Below are positions 17,351 to 25,313 of a stretch of 40,451 nt of DNA, piece after piece. Where the stretch lies: NCBI GenBank assembly GCA_030156225.1, contig JASGMW010000006.1:1-40451 (forward strand). The letters run 5' to 3'. This DNA is from Methanofollis sp. Its GTDB lineage: Archaea > Halobacteriota > Methanomicrobia > Methanomicrobiales > Methanofollaceae. Positions within the stretch are counted from its first letter, which is position 1, and each line of letters opens with the position of its first letter. The position numbers were made by a program, and so were the translations under genes. The notes below the pieces were generated by a model. It was not told where the DNA came from and did not search any database. It saw only the letters and a program-made list of their open reading frames with translations.

Positions 17351-18690
17351 CGGCGTCACGGGCTGTGAGGGAAGTGCGGGACTTCAACGAGGTCAACAGG
17401 GGGATTTCGGCGGAAAACGCCGTTTTCGAAGCCCTCAGGTGTCTGGACTGCGTCCGGCCGACGTGCGTCACAGGTTGCCCGGTCGGTATCGACATCCCGG
17501 CATTTGTCCAGCAGGTCGCGGCCGGCGACTTTGCAGGGGCTGTTGCGACCATCAAGAGAGACAATATGCTCCCGGCAATATGCGGCCGCGTCTGTCCGCA
17601 GGAGAGCCAGTGCGAGGGTGCATGCATCCTTGGCAAGAATGAAAAACCTGTCTCCATCGGCGCGCTTGAACGTTTTGTCGCCGACTGGGAGCGCGAGCAC
17701 GGCATGACCCTTCCCGGGACGGCGGCGCCGTCGGGTCGGCGGGTTGCGGTCGTGGGCTCCGGGCCCGCAGGGCTGACTGCCGCTGCCGAGCTGGCGCGGT
17801 TCGGCCATGCGGTGACGGTCTTTGAGTCTCTCCACGAAGCCGGCGGTGTGCTGACCTATGGCATTCCGAACTTCCGCCTGCCCAAAGAGATCGTGCGGGC
17901 GGAGATCGATCAGGTGAAGCGTCTGGGCGTCGAGATCAGGCTCAACCACCTTGTCGGAAGAAGTGTCTCTCCCGATGAACTCCTCTCGTATGACGCCGTC
18001 TTTCTTGGAACCGGCGCAGGTCTCCCGTACTTCATGGGGATCGAAGGGGAGAACCTCAACGGGGTGTATTCGGCAAACGAGTTTCTTACCCGGGTGAACC
18101 TGATGCATGCCGACTGTTTCCCCGCGTTCGATACACCGGTGAAGCGGGGCTGCAACGTGGTCGTCGTCGGCGGCGGCAACGTTGCGATGGACGCCGCGCG
18201 GGTGGCGCGCCGTCTTGGCGGGGAGGTGACCCTCGTCTACCGGCGGCGTGAGGAAGACCTCCCGGCCCGTGCCGTCGAGATCGAGAACGCCCGCGCCGAG
18301 GGGGTGCACATTGTCTGTTGCGCCAATCCGGTCAGGGTGGTCGGTGAAAAAAACGTGCAGGCGGTCGAATGCGTCAGGATGTCGATGTGCGAACTCGATG
18401 AGAGCGGGCGGCCGAAACCCTCATCTATTGAGGAGAGCAACTTCCTGATAGAGGCGGACGTCTTCATCGAGGCGATCGGGCAGGGGCCCAATCCCCTCCT
18501 GGTCTCCATGCTCCCGCAGCTGGATCGGGCGCAGCGGGGCAATGTGGTCGTGGACGCCGATGGGCAGACGACGCTTGCCCGCGTCTATGCGGGCGGGGAC
18601 GTCGCCACCGGTGCGGCCACTGTCATATGGGCGATGGGTTCTGCGAAGAAGGCCGCAGCCGCTATTGACAGGATACTGAGGAAAGAATGA
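17347..18690 (+). CDS. nfnB: NfnB / GltD-like NADPH oxidoreductase subunit beta
   Basis: A 447-residue flavoprotein related to the glutamate synthase small subunit. The N-terminus (residues ~30-100) binds two [4Fe-4S] clusters: CLDCVRPTCVTGCPVG and CGRVCPQESQCEGACILG. It then has an FAD dinucleotide fold (VAVVGSGPAGLTAAAELARF, residue ~133), an NADPH fold (VVVVGGGNVAMDAARVARRL, ~275) and the terminal FAD motif (RVYAGGDVATGAATVIWAMG). Its length and partner fit NfnB/SudA rather than a glutamate synthase, since no large subunit is nearby. Translational overlaps link it to nfnA and to the methyltransferase downstream. Confidence 0.92.
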   Translation: MTASRAVREVRDFNEVNRGISAENAVFEALRCLDCVRPTCVTGCPVGIDIPAFVQQVAAGDFAGAVATIKRDNMLPAICGRVCPQESQCEGACILGKNEKPVSIGALERFVADWEREHGMTLPGTAAPSGRRVAVVGSGPAGLTAAAELARFGHAVTVFESLHEAGGVLTYGIPNFRLPKEIVRAEIDQVKRLGVEIRLNHLVGRSVSPDELLSYDAVFLGTGAGLPYFMGIEGENLNGVYSANEFLTRVNLMHADCFPAFDTPVKRGCNVVVVGGGNVAMDAARVARRLGGEVTLVYRRREEDLPARAVEIENARAEGVHIVCCANPVRVVGEKNVQAVECVRMSMCELDESGRPKPSSIEESNFLIEADVFIEAIGQGPNPLLVSMLPQLDRAQRGNVVVDADGQTTLARVYAGGDVATGAATVIWAMGSAKKAAAAIDRILRKE

Positions 18691-19208
18691 ACGAAGTGCG
18701 GCATGTTGAAGAGCGGAAGGCCGTTCTCTCTCTGGCGGGCGTGAACGAGAAAGAGGTGCTCGACATCGGGGCGGGCCCTCTTGCCATCATGGCCGCGCAG
18801 AATTACGACTGCTTTGTCACGTCGATCGATGTGGATACCAGAAAACTGGCCGAGTACGAGAGGCAGGCCGCTGATGCGGGGGTTGCAGAGAAGATCAGTT
18901 TCGAGGAGGCCGACGCATCTGATCTCCCGTACTGCAACGATGCCTTTGACATCAGCATTTGTTTCGGCGCTCTGCATCATATTCCTGCGGAACTGCGCGA
19001 GCAGGCGATCGCAGAACTCGCCCGCGTTTCGTACGAACGCTTCGTCGTTGCCGAGTTCACTCCTGCGGGTTTTGCCGAACTGCACGGCGGCGATGCGTTC
19101 ACGCCGGTCGATCTGGCGGAACTCGAACGTCTGCTGAACGGCATGGGGCGCTTCAGCGTTCACCAGGTTGAACAGATGATGGTATACGTTTTCGACAAAA
19201 CCTGCTGA
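18687..19208 (+). CDS. class I SAM-dependent methyltransferase
   Basis: A 173-residue protein with the SAM-binding motif VLDIGAGPLAIMA near residue 24, the acidic SAM contact SIDVDTRKL near 48, and the post-strand motif FDISICFGALHHIP near 88. This is a compact type 11 methyltransferase core without an evident substrate domain. It overlaps nfnB by four bases (ATGA), so it is the third gene of that operon. The substrate is unknown; its position in an NADP/ferredoxin operon is unexpected. A T-rich tract follows the stop codon. Confidence 0.85.
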   Translation: MNEVRHVEERKAVLSLAGVNEKEVLDIGAGPLAIMAAQNYDCFVTSIDVDTRKLAEYERQAADAGVAEKISFEEADASDLPYCNDAFDISICFGALHHIPAELREQAIAELARVSYERFVVAEFTPAGFAELHGGDAFTPVDLAELERLLNGMGRFSVHQVEQMMVYVFDKTC

Positions 19209-19212
19209 TCAA

Positions 19213-19224
19213 TCTCTTTTTTTC
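19213..19224 (+). terminator. T-rich terminator after the nfn operon
   Basis: A run of about seven T residues just beyond the methyltransferase stop, in a gap of about 70 bases before a convergent gene. Archaeal intrinsic termination commonly uses such U-runs without a hairpin. Confidence 0.4.
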
Positions 19225-19280
19225 ATTCTGCTGTGCTGGTTTCCTATCCCGAATCGGTGCGTACGCCTGAAAAATGATGA

Positions 19281-20552
19281 TCAGTCTCTCTTCTTTCTCA
19301 TGATTCCGGCGGCGGCAAGGGCGGCGCATGCGCCAGCAACGGCAAAGCCCGGAGCTTCTGTCTGCGACGGAGTCGTTCCCGGCGTCTCCGTGCAGGCCGG
19401 GATGGCGGACGACACCAGCCATCCCCCGGCGTTCCCGTTCATGCCGGACCAGCCCGAGGCGACGATCTCTCCCGAGTCTGTGATTGCCACGGAGCTGAGC
19501 CTGCCTTTCCATGCATTCCATACCTGTCCGTCGCGTACGTTGCCGTCATAATCGATGATCTGGATCTGCGGATCTGAGCCCCAGCGGCCGGCAAGGGCAT
19601 AACCGATTTCCGGCAGTTCGGTCATTGCGTCGATTTCAACACCTGGTATCTGCCGTTCCCATGTTATAACTCCGGTGTCGTCAACCTTCGCCGTCCATGC
19701 ATACGTGGCGATCATGGAACTTCCTTCCTCCCCGTACGGTTCGGTCATCGATCCGCCCAGCAGGCAATTCCCGTCGTTCATCGGCAAGAGAGTGAGGAGC
19801 GAACGATTGGCATATTCCTGTGTCCAGATTTCGGTTCCTGAAACATTCGTCTTCATGAGCCAGGAGACATCGGGTGTATCGATGGTGGGGCGCGCTGTCC
19901 CTCCAACGATGAACGAACCGTCAGATGTAATGTCAAGGGTGCGTGCAGATCTGTCGGCATAGGTCTGCGTCCATATTTCCGAACCTGAGAGGCTGTAGAG
20001 ACCCAGAAACGCGTCGGCTTTTCCGTCCGGCTTCCAGATCCATCCGGTCACCGCGATTCCGCCGTCAGGTTGTTCGACGAGATCGGTGAGACGCAGCCCC
20101 TCGACAGTGATGCTCCAGATTGGTGTTCCGGCGGCATCGATCCTGACGAGACGCGATGATCCGGTGGCATTGTTAACGTCGGTGACGGTGAGGAAGCCGC
20201 CGTCAATGGTATACGTCCCAACAACAGCATCGCCGTCTTCCAGCGGGACGATGGCGGCGACACTGTCGCCGCCTGGTGCGGCACTCCACTGTTCAGTTCC
20301 GTTTGCATCGACTTTTATGACGAGCGCACTGTCGTTCCCGGTTTCGTAGCCGAATCCGCCCAGCAGATATCCGGCGTCGGCCGTCTGCCCGGAAGCAAAA
20401 AGGTCGGTGTATATCCCTTTCTGAAAGGTGACATTCAGTCCTGCCGTATCGTTGACAGAGGCGGCTCCCGCCGATACGACGAGAAGGCCGCTCAGGAGGA
20501 GGCAGCACAGTCCTCCTGTAATATCTGCTGGATCAGGTGCTTTTGTTGCCAT
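19281..20552 (-). CDS. secreted WD/PQQ-like repeat surface protein with PGF-CTERM-like tail
   Basis: A 423-residue exported protein. After a short N-terminus, residues ~13-35 form a hydrophobic signal segment (GLCCLLLSGLLVVSAGAASV). The body repeats a motif of the type 'GTEIWTQTYAD', 'GTPIWSI', 'GTEQWSA' and 'GVITWERQ', as in PQQ- or kelch-like beta-propellers. A Thr/Pro/Ser linker precedes the end APGFAVAGACAALAAAGIM plus RKKRD, which has the PGF-hydrophobic-basic layout of archaeosortase A substrates. Expected location is the cell surface after C-terminal processing and lipid attachment. The ATG at 20552 has GAGGT five bases upstream; an ATG at 20612 lacks such a site but lies about 28 bases from a TATA-like CATAAAAATG, so either start is possible. 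Confidence 0.82.
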   Translation of the reverse strand: MATKAPDPADITGGLCCLLLSGLLVVSAGAASVNDTAGLNVTFQKGIYTDLFASGQTADAGYLLGGFGYETGNDSALVIKVDANGTEQWSAAPGGDSVAAIVPLEDGDAVVGTYTIDGGFLTVTDVNNATGSSRLVRIDAAGTPIWSITVEGLRLTDLVEQPDGGIAVTGWIWKPDGKADAFLGLYSLSGSEIWTQTYADRSARTLDITSDGSFIVGGTARPTIDTPDVSWLMKTNVSGTEIWTQEYANRSLLTLLPMNDGNCLLGGSMTEPYGEEGSSMIATYAWTAKVDDTGVITWERQIPGVEIDAMTELPEIGYALAGRWGSDPQIQIIDYDGNVRDGQVWNAWKGRLSSVAITDSGEIVASGWSGMNGNAGGWLVSSAIPACTETPGTTPSQTEAPGFAVAGACAALAAAGIMRKKRD

Positions 20553-20876
20553 AGGAAACCTCAACCCGGCACGGTTCGGTGCATGATTGTGTTTAGAGTT
20601 GTCTTCATTCATAGTTATCGTTCGTGGTGCTATCAACATTTTTATGAAGAGGGTGCGGGTTTCTGGCCCCCCCCATGGGGAGGCGGGGAGTTTCAGGACG
20701 ACGATCCGGTAAGCTGCGATGGCGGCCGTCTGTACGTCGGGATCCGATGATCTTCATTTCAGGTTCCTGGTGGCGAGTCAAGAACAAAAGGTCGCCAGCA
20801 CGATGCAATTGAACAAGATCTCTCTCCCCTCGCGTGAAGAGAGCGTAAGGAACAACACCATCCTTTTCATGATCTG

Positions 20877-21267
20877 CCCTCTGCCTTCCCGGCCCAATCG
20901 CAATCCCGGGGGTCCGGGGGCAGCGCCCACGGCGGTATGATTGAAGAAGGCACGTTGATCAGAACAGCCGCCCCCCAGAAAAACGAAGAACGTTTCTTCC
21001 TTCTCTCGCGCCGGGGGGAGAACCCCGGGACCCCCCTGATGAAGATAGGAGTTACGCAGACTGCAGTCTATCTTAATGGTTTGGACAGCACATGTTATTA
21101 ACAAATTGAATGTGTCAATTCAATACAACCGCCAATTTGGACAAACTGCGTAACTCCTAGAAGATAGGCGAGGGGCGGCGATGGCCTGTGTTCCTGTCCA
21201 TTGCCTTGTCTTGAGGTGCGTGATCAAGGGTCTCGAAAGGTCCGACATGGAGGCATGAATCACCACC
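20877..21267. repeat. dispersed intergenic repeat, copy 2 (interrupted)
   Basis: Matches 8987-9243 in the same orientation: shared CCCTCTGCCTTCCC, AATCGCAATCCCGGGGGTCC, the CTCTCGCGCCGGGGGGAGA block, GATGGCCTGTGTTCCTGTCC and GTCCGACATG. The GC hairpin present in copy 1 is degraded here (GCCCACGG in the right arm). The 114-base insertion at 21046-21159 explains most of the extra length. The precise empty site in copy 1 lets the insertion boundaries be read directly. Confidence 0.75.
21046..21159. mobile_element. 114-bp MITE-like element with perfect 14-bp terminal inverted repeats
   Basis: The left end TAGGAGTTACGCAG (21046-21059) and right end CTGCGTAACTCCTA (21146-21159) are exact reverse complements. 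The element is flanked by GAAGA on both sides (21041-21045 and 21160-21164), a likely 5-bp target duplication. It is AT-richer than its surroundings and has no coding capacity. The uninterrupted sequence at the same site in repeat copy 1 confirms insertion. The mobilising transposase is not in this window, unless the partial gene at the right edge is related. Confidence 0.85.
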
Positions 21268-21367
21268 AGGTGAACCCCCCAAATTTTTGTTCCCGGATGT
21301 TGTACGCGTACGATCTGCACGTCCTGATACCTCTCCCTTATCGTTTCCGGCGTCGAACCGATCGGCA

Positions 21368-21727
21368 ATGGGCGAGTATTTCATCGGCGACGTCGTCATT
21401 GCCCCGATCCGCTTCAGGGAGCGGGAGAGTTTAAAAAACCGGCCCGCGATTGTCGTTGCCCGCGAAGATGGCGGCCTGCTGCGGGTCTGTCCGGTGACCA
21501 GTAAAGTTCCCTTCGATATGCCTTCATTACCTCTGGATCTCGACGACTTTGCAACCGGCGGCCTCGATCTATTTAAGGAAAGTTATCTCCTGCCCTCTTC
21601 TCTCTCCACGATCAGGAACGCCGATGTCGTCGGAAAAAAGGGCAGGGTCACCGAAGGCTACCTGAACGAAATATCCCGGATTGTGCATGCCCCGTCTTTT
21701 TCTGGAAATATTGTACGAAGGCGCTGA
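21368..21727 (+). CDS. MazF/PemK-like toxin-family protein
   Basis: A 119-residue protein with the fold signature of the PemK/MazF family: an opening GDVVIAPIRFRE strand, then NRPAIVVARED near residue 28 and RVCPVTSKVP near 40, followed by a helical C-terminus. Family members are mRNA endonucleases or degenerate relatives. The ATG at 21368 starts at the conserved domain boundary; a ribosome site is not clear. No small antitoxin gene is visible on either side, so it may be a solitary, possibly inactive member. It lies right next to the repeat/MITE region, consistent with an accessory location. Confidence 0.75.
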   Translation: MGEYFIGDVVIAPIRFRERESLKNRPAIVVAREDGGLLRVCPVTSKVPFDMPSLPLDLDDFATGGLDLFKESYLLPSSLSTIRNADVVGKKGRVTEGYLNEISRIVHAPSFSGNIVRRR

Positions 21728-22001
21728 TGCGCGTGGGGGTCAGGATCATGCCGTGCGTCGATCGGCGGCGTGATGCTCGACGGTCCTGTTTGCAGCCTCT
21801 TCCCATCCTGCCAGGGCGTGCCGGCAATGAACTGTGCAGATGCCGCCGTGCAGGCGTGAACGTCGCAGGAATCCGACAATCAGGGAAAACGTCGGCCGCG
21901 CTCACGCACCAGATCGGGTTTCTGTTCGCCTGCTCCTGGGACGGATGGACGATACCGGCATCGTAACAGAATTATAGGGGGACAGACTTCCGTTCTGAGT
22001 A

Positions 22002-22895
22002 ATGACCGAGAACGTCCGCCTGATCCGCCGCACCGATCTCGAAACGCCGGATGGCGTATTCACCCTCGCCCTCAGCGCCGGGGATCTCTCCTCCCTCTAT
22101 CCCGGCATGACCCGCTATGCTCTCTCCCTGAGCAGGGGAGCGGAGGTGATCGGCACTTTCCTGACCAACACCTATGAGTACTCGCCGACCGTGTCGCTCG
22201 ATGCGGAGACGGCAGCGCTACAGAAGGCAGCGGCATGGGAGCGCGAACTGAGGGAAAACCGGGACCGGTTCCTTGCCGTCCTCGGGAAAAAAATCCAGAA
22301 GCGCCCATATGCCCTCCCGATCTCCGATGTGGCGGTGATTCAGGGGAGCCCGAGGGCCGACGGCAACTGCAGCATCATGGCCGGATGGGTCGTAGAAGCC
22401 GCAGAGGCCGCAGGAAAAACCGTTCAGGTGATCTATCCCGACGACCTCGACATCCATCCCTGCATCGGGTGCTACCGCTGCTACAACACGGGCGTCTGCG
22501 CCTTTGAAGACGATATGGTCGATGTTATTCGTGTCATCACCCACTCCTCCCTCCTCGTCATCTGCTCTCCGGTGTACACCAACACCGTGCCCGGAGGCCT
22601 GAAGATCGTCATCGACCGCTGTCAGACGTTCCATGCGGCGAAAACGCTCGGCATCGCAGGGAAAATGCCAGACAGTCTTCTTTTCGCCGTCTGCGGAAGA
22701 AAGGGCCTATCCAACTTTGCATCCCTCACCTCTGTCGTCGGGGCGTTCGTGGGCAACCTCGGGATCAGGCTGGCCGGCGAGGTCCTGGTGGACGGTGTCG
22801 ATCACCTGAGGGACGTCAGGCTGGTTGACGGGCTCGAAGAGCAGGTGAAAGAGCGCGTCCGCTCGTGTCTGCTCTCTCCTCCTCCCGGCCCCTGA
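22002..22895 (+). CDS. iron-sulfur flavoprotein (NADPH-dependent FMN reductase fold) with N-terminal extension
   Basis: A 297-residue protein. Residues ~107-290 form a flavodoxin-like FMN domain (VIQGSPRADGNCS near residue 112) with the compact cluster motif CIGCYRCYNTGVC near 152, typical of Isf-type iron-sulfur flavoproteins, and ICSPVYTNTVPGGLK near 187. The first ~100 residues (TPDGVFTLALSAGDLSSLYP and a charged helix) are not part of the usual ~190-residue Isf and are unrecognised. Isf proteins pass electrons from ferredoxin, often to O2 or H2O2 in methanogens. A TATA-like GAATTATAG about 33 bases upstream fits a short leader. Confidence 0.85.
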   Translation: MTENVRLIRRTDLETPDGVFTLALSAGDLSSLYPGMTRYALSLSRGAEVIGTFLTNTYEYSPTVSLDAETAALQKAAAWERELRENRDRFLAVLGKKIQKRPYALPISDVAVIQGSPRADGNCSIMAGWVVEAAEAAGKTVQVIYPDDLDIHPCIGCYRCYNTGVCAFEDDMVDVIRVITHSSLLVICSPVYTNTVPGGLKIVIDRCQTFHAAKTLGIAGKMPDSLLFAVCGRKGLSNFASLTSVVGAFVGNLGIRLAGEVLVDGVDHLRDVRLVDGLEEQVKERVRSCLLSPPPGP

Positions 22896-23003
22896 CGCTC
22901 GCCGGCCGGCACCCGTTCGGATCTCCCGGGTTCTCCCGTTCATCTCAGCGACAATGCCGATCAGTATCATCTGCCGGAGATCCCGGGTCACTCCCGGGGT
23001 CCG

Positions 23004-23669
23004 TTATTCTCCGGTCACGTATCGTTCGGGCACCAGGATCTGCAGGGTGTAAGACTTGATGGCGCGGGTGTTGATCACGAACCAGTAGTCCCGGTTGCCC
23101 TCATAGAACTTCTCTTTCCAGGCCTCTTTCCGGGTCTCAGGGTCGAAGTCTTTGCCCTTGATAAAGTCGGCATCTCGTTTGGTGATGATGCGCACAAAAC
23201 GGTTCGGGTCGTCGGCATCCATTACCTGCACGTTCAGAAGGCTGAACTCGGTGTTGTAGACCTCTGCATCATACGCGAGTTCCCAGTACGGGTACGGGAT
23301 GTGGACGATCTCGGTCGCCCCGCTCCCCGACCCCCTGACGACTGCGTAGACCACCATCGATCTGGAGGGGAAGTTCCCGGACGGCGGCGAAGACATCTTC
23401 GCCCCCCCGTCCGAAGTACTGATGCCGTATGAGGCAGGGTCCACAAACTCGATCGTCTTCACCTCGCCGTCCCACGCCGGTACCGTCGGCGTCGGGACCG
23501 TGGTGATCGCCGGCGTGGTCGACGGCGGAATTGTCTCCTCCTGCTCGGGCCCGGTCTCCGGCGTCAGGAATCCCGGGGTTTCATCCGACAGCACCGGTTT
23601 TATGACGAGCGCCACGACGATCACGATGATTATTGCCGCAATCAGACTGAACAGATCCTCTCTCTCCAT
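23004..23669 (-). CDS. single-pass membrane-anchored extracytoplasmic protein
   Basis: A 221-residue protein with an uncleaved-looking N-terminal membrane helix (LFSLIAAIIIVIVVALVI, residues ~6-24), a Pro/Thr-rich stalk (residues ~30-65, TTPAITTVPTPTVPAW) and an outer globular domain. The domain includes IPYPYWELAYDAEVYN, a charged FDPETRKEAWKEKF segment and a beta-rich end. I do not recognise the family. Its layout parallels the protein at 39208-39828. It is transcribed away from the archaellum operon, with an AGGT ribosome site. Surface location is inferred. Confidence 0.75.
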   Translation of the reverse strand: MEREDLFSLIAAIIIVIVVALVIKPVLSDETPGFLTPETGPEQEETIPPSTTPAITTVPTPTVPAWDGEVKTIEFVDPASYGISTSDGGAKMSSPPSGNFPSRSMVVYAVVRGSGSGATEIVHIPYPYWELAYDAEVYNTEFSLLNVQVMDADDPNRFVRIITKRDADFIKGKDFDPETRKEAWKEKFYEGNRDYWFVINTRAIKSYTLQILVPERYVTGE

Positions 23670-23794
23670 CTCTGAACCTGTATGTGTAGTATGTTGAGGA
23701 ATGGAATAAAAAGGCTTCTATCTCTGAAATCAGGATATATCTCTTACATATTATGAATTAATCCCATATGTTGGTTGTCGATCAAATCGGTCGT

Positions 23795-23802
23795 TTTATA
23801 TA
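23795..23802 (+). promoter_or_regulatory. TATA box of the archaellum operon
   Basis: TTTATATA lies 75 bases before the archaellin start, preceded by a purine/C-containing BRE-like stretch. Spacing predicts a transcript beginning near 23825 and a leader of about 50 bases. Confidence 0.65.
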
Positions 23803-23830
23803 CCATGACAATAACTATGTGTCTAGGAAT

Positions 23831-23846
23831 GCTGGATGGGTCCAGC
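23831..23846 (+). promoter_or_regulatory. hairpin in the archaellin 5' leader
   Basis: GCTGGA and TCCAGC arms with a TGGG loop form a perfect 6-bp stem inside the predicted leader, 30 bases before the start codon and upstream of the GGTGA ribosome site. It could stabilise the abundant archaellin mRNA or tune its translation. It is seen in sequence; the role is inferred. Confidence 0.45.
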
Positions 23847-23876
23847 GTTCACTGATCTACAATTGGGTGAAGTGTT

Positions 23877-24464
23877 ATGAAACAGTATAGAAAAAACGAT
23901 GAGGCATTCACCGGTCTCGAAGCTGCGATCGTCCTGATCGCCTTCGTCGTGGTGGCCGCTGTGTTCTCATACGTGATGCTCGGCGCCGGGTTCTTCACCT
24001 CTCAGAAGAGCCAGGAAGTCGTCCACACCAGTGTTGAGCAGGCGAGTTCGAGCATGGAAGTGCGCGGCGAAGTGTACGGCCTGAACGGCACTTCGACCGA
24101 GGGCGGCGTTTCGAATATTACGACGGTCAGGTTCACAGTCGCCCTCACTGCAGGCGGATCACCGGTCGATATCAACAAGACCGTGATGACCTATATGACC
24201 GCTGATACGGTTACTACCCTCCCTTATAATGGAACTGTAGCTGATGATGCCGGCAACTGGACCGTGTTCGAGAAACAGAACGATGACGGCGACTGGCTCC
24301 TTGAAAACGGTGAACAGTTTGTGCTCGATGCCAACCTCCCATACAAGAAATCACTTACTGCCGACACACAGTTCAGCATTGAGATCCGGCCCGCCGTCGG
24401 CGCAGCGCTCGGTCTGAAGCGGACCGTGCCGCCGCAGATCGACAAGGTGAACCTCCTCTACTAA
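23877..24464 (+). CDS. arlB: archaellin (archaellum filament protein)
   Basis: A 195-residue filament subunit. The class III signal peptide is short and charged (MKQYRKNDEAFTG), with predicted cleavage after Gly13 and before LEAAIVLIAFVVVAAVFSYV, the hydrophobic assembly helix typical of archaellins. The rest is beta-rich with several N-glycosylation sequons (NGT, NIT, NKT, NWT). It is the only archaellin gene in the operon. A strong TATA box, leader hairpin and GGTGA site precede it, and a hairpin follows it before arlCDE, a layout that would yield more archaellin than motor proteins. The ArlK/FlaK peptidase is not in the window. Confidence 0.95.
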   Translation: MKQYRKNDEAFTGLEAAIVLIAFVVVAAVFSYVMLGAGFFTSQKSQEVVHTSVEQASSSMEVRGEVYGLNGTSTEGGVSNITTVRFTVALTAGGSPVDINKTVMTYMTADTVTTLPYNGTVADDAGNWTVFEKQNDDGDWLLENGEQFVLDANLPYKKSLTADTQFSIEIRPAVGAALGLKRTVPPQIDKVNLLY

Positions 24465-24467
24465 CCC

Positions 24468-24482
24468 CCTCATTTTTTGAGG
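24468..24482 (+). terminator. intercistronic hairpin after archaellin
   Basis: CCTCA and TGAGG arms with a five-T loop lie four bases beyond the archaellin stop. This probably acts as a partial terminator or mRNA stabiliser separating highly expressed arlB from the motor genes. The stem is short, so the effect is uncertain. Confidence 0.45.
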
Positions 24483-24515
24483 CCGCCCCTCTAAAATAGG
24501 GAATGGTGACGTGGA

Positions 24516-25310
24516 ATGTCGGTGAATCAGTCACAGGTTGATCAGATCCTCGGGGCAGCGGCGGCTGAAGACCCGGAGACAAAACTCGAAAACCTGGAGC
24601 GCGAGGTGGACGTCCTCAAAGCCTCCGTAAAAAAACTCTTGATCGACATCAGGGAGCGGATGAACGAGATGGAGAACCCGTTCACCTTTGGGGTGCAGGG
24701 AAACATCCCCCCTATGGAGGGGCCGGGCGTCTCCCCCGAGGAGGAAGAGACCGACGAACCGCTCGCGCAGGCCCCGGCCGCGGCAAACGAGGTTCCCTCC
24801 CAATCGCCGACGGTCGCCGCTCCCGTCGTTCTGCCGACAGTTTCCGGGGACTTTCTTGCAAGCCTCCAGGCACAGATCGCCGATGATACCAAGATTCCAA
24901 AGCCACCGACGAAGAGCGGGAAACTGGAGAAACTCCGCCTCCAGAAGGTCCACCGCCTCTTTGAGTGGACCGGTAAAGCGGTCAAAAAATACGGCTTCGA
25001 CCGTCTGGAGATGATGCTTGACTCCTACGCCTCGATGGGCTACCTTGACCGCGACGAGGTTGCGCAGGTCAAGGAGATCGCCCGCCTCATGCCGGCATCG
25101 CTCGGGGAAGCCGACGAGATCAGGGGCGAGGACTTCGTCTCTGAACTCTATATCCTGAACCGCATCCTCGATCCCAACGACACGTCCCTTGACCGCGACA
25201 TGATCGCGGTCCTGATGGACAACAAACAGGTGAAGGCCGCCCCCTCAAAAGGTGATCCCAAAGACAGCGATCCCCGGAAGGATTGGATCGAATCGCTGGA
25301 CAGGATATGA
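24516..25310 (+). CDS. arlCDE: archaellum accessory protein ArlC/D/E fusion
   Basis: A 264-residue cytoplasmic protein. Residues ~20-50 form a coiled coil resembling FlaC (NLEREVDVLKASVKKLLIDI), ~60-115 a Pro/Ala/Glu linker, and ~130-240 the FlaD/E domain (LRLQKVHRLFEWTGKAVKKY, MLDSYASMGYLDRDEV). ArlCDE forms the cytosolic ring and receives the taxis signal through CheF. In many methanogens C, D and E are separate genes; here they are one polypeptide. GGTGA precedes the ATG. It is followed three bases later by arlG. Confidence 0.9.
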   Translation: MSVNQSQVDQILGAAAAEDPETKLENLEREVDVLKASVKKLLIDIRERMNEMENPFTFGVQGNIPPMEGPGVSPEEEETDEPLAQAPAAANEVPSQSPTVAAPVVLPTVSGDFLASLQAQIADDTKIPKPPTKSGKLEKLRLQKVHRLFEWTGKAVKKYGFDRLEMMLDSYASMGYLDRDEVAQVKEIARLMPASLGEADEIRGEDFVSELYILNRILDPNDTSLDRDMIAVLMDNKQVKAAPSKGDPKDSDPRKDWIESLDRI

Positions 25311-25313
25311 TGA

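Larger units (their letters stand above)
20553..21367. other. 815-base intergenic region with repeat copy 2 and a MITE
   Basis: From 20553 to about 20876 I see only the possible promoter of the surface protein. 20877-21267 is the second copy of the dispersed repeat, interrupted by a 114-base mobile element. The final 100 bases lead into the MazF-like gene. Short frames across the repeat are Arg/Gly/Pro-rich or run through the insertion and are not called. A minus-strand frame ending within the MITE is also discounted. Confidence 0.6.

Noticed and set aside
21120-21368. 82-residue minus-strand frame upstream of the MazF-like gene, considered as an antitoxin
   Set aside because: It runs through the dispersed repeat and into the MITE, so its end is created by an insertion; no antitoxin motif is visible.
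21728-22001. Possible gene remnant between the MazF-like and iron-sulfur flavoprotein genes
   Set aside because: Short protein-like pieces occur but are broken by stops and do not join into a recognisable family.
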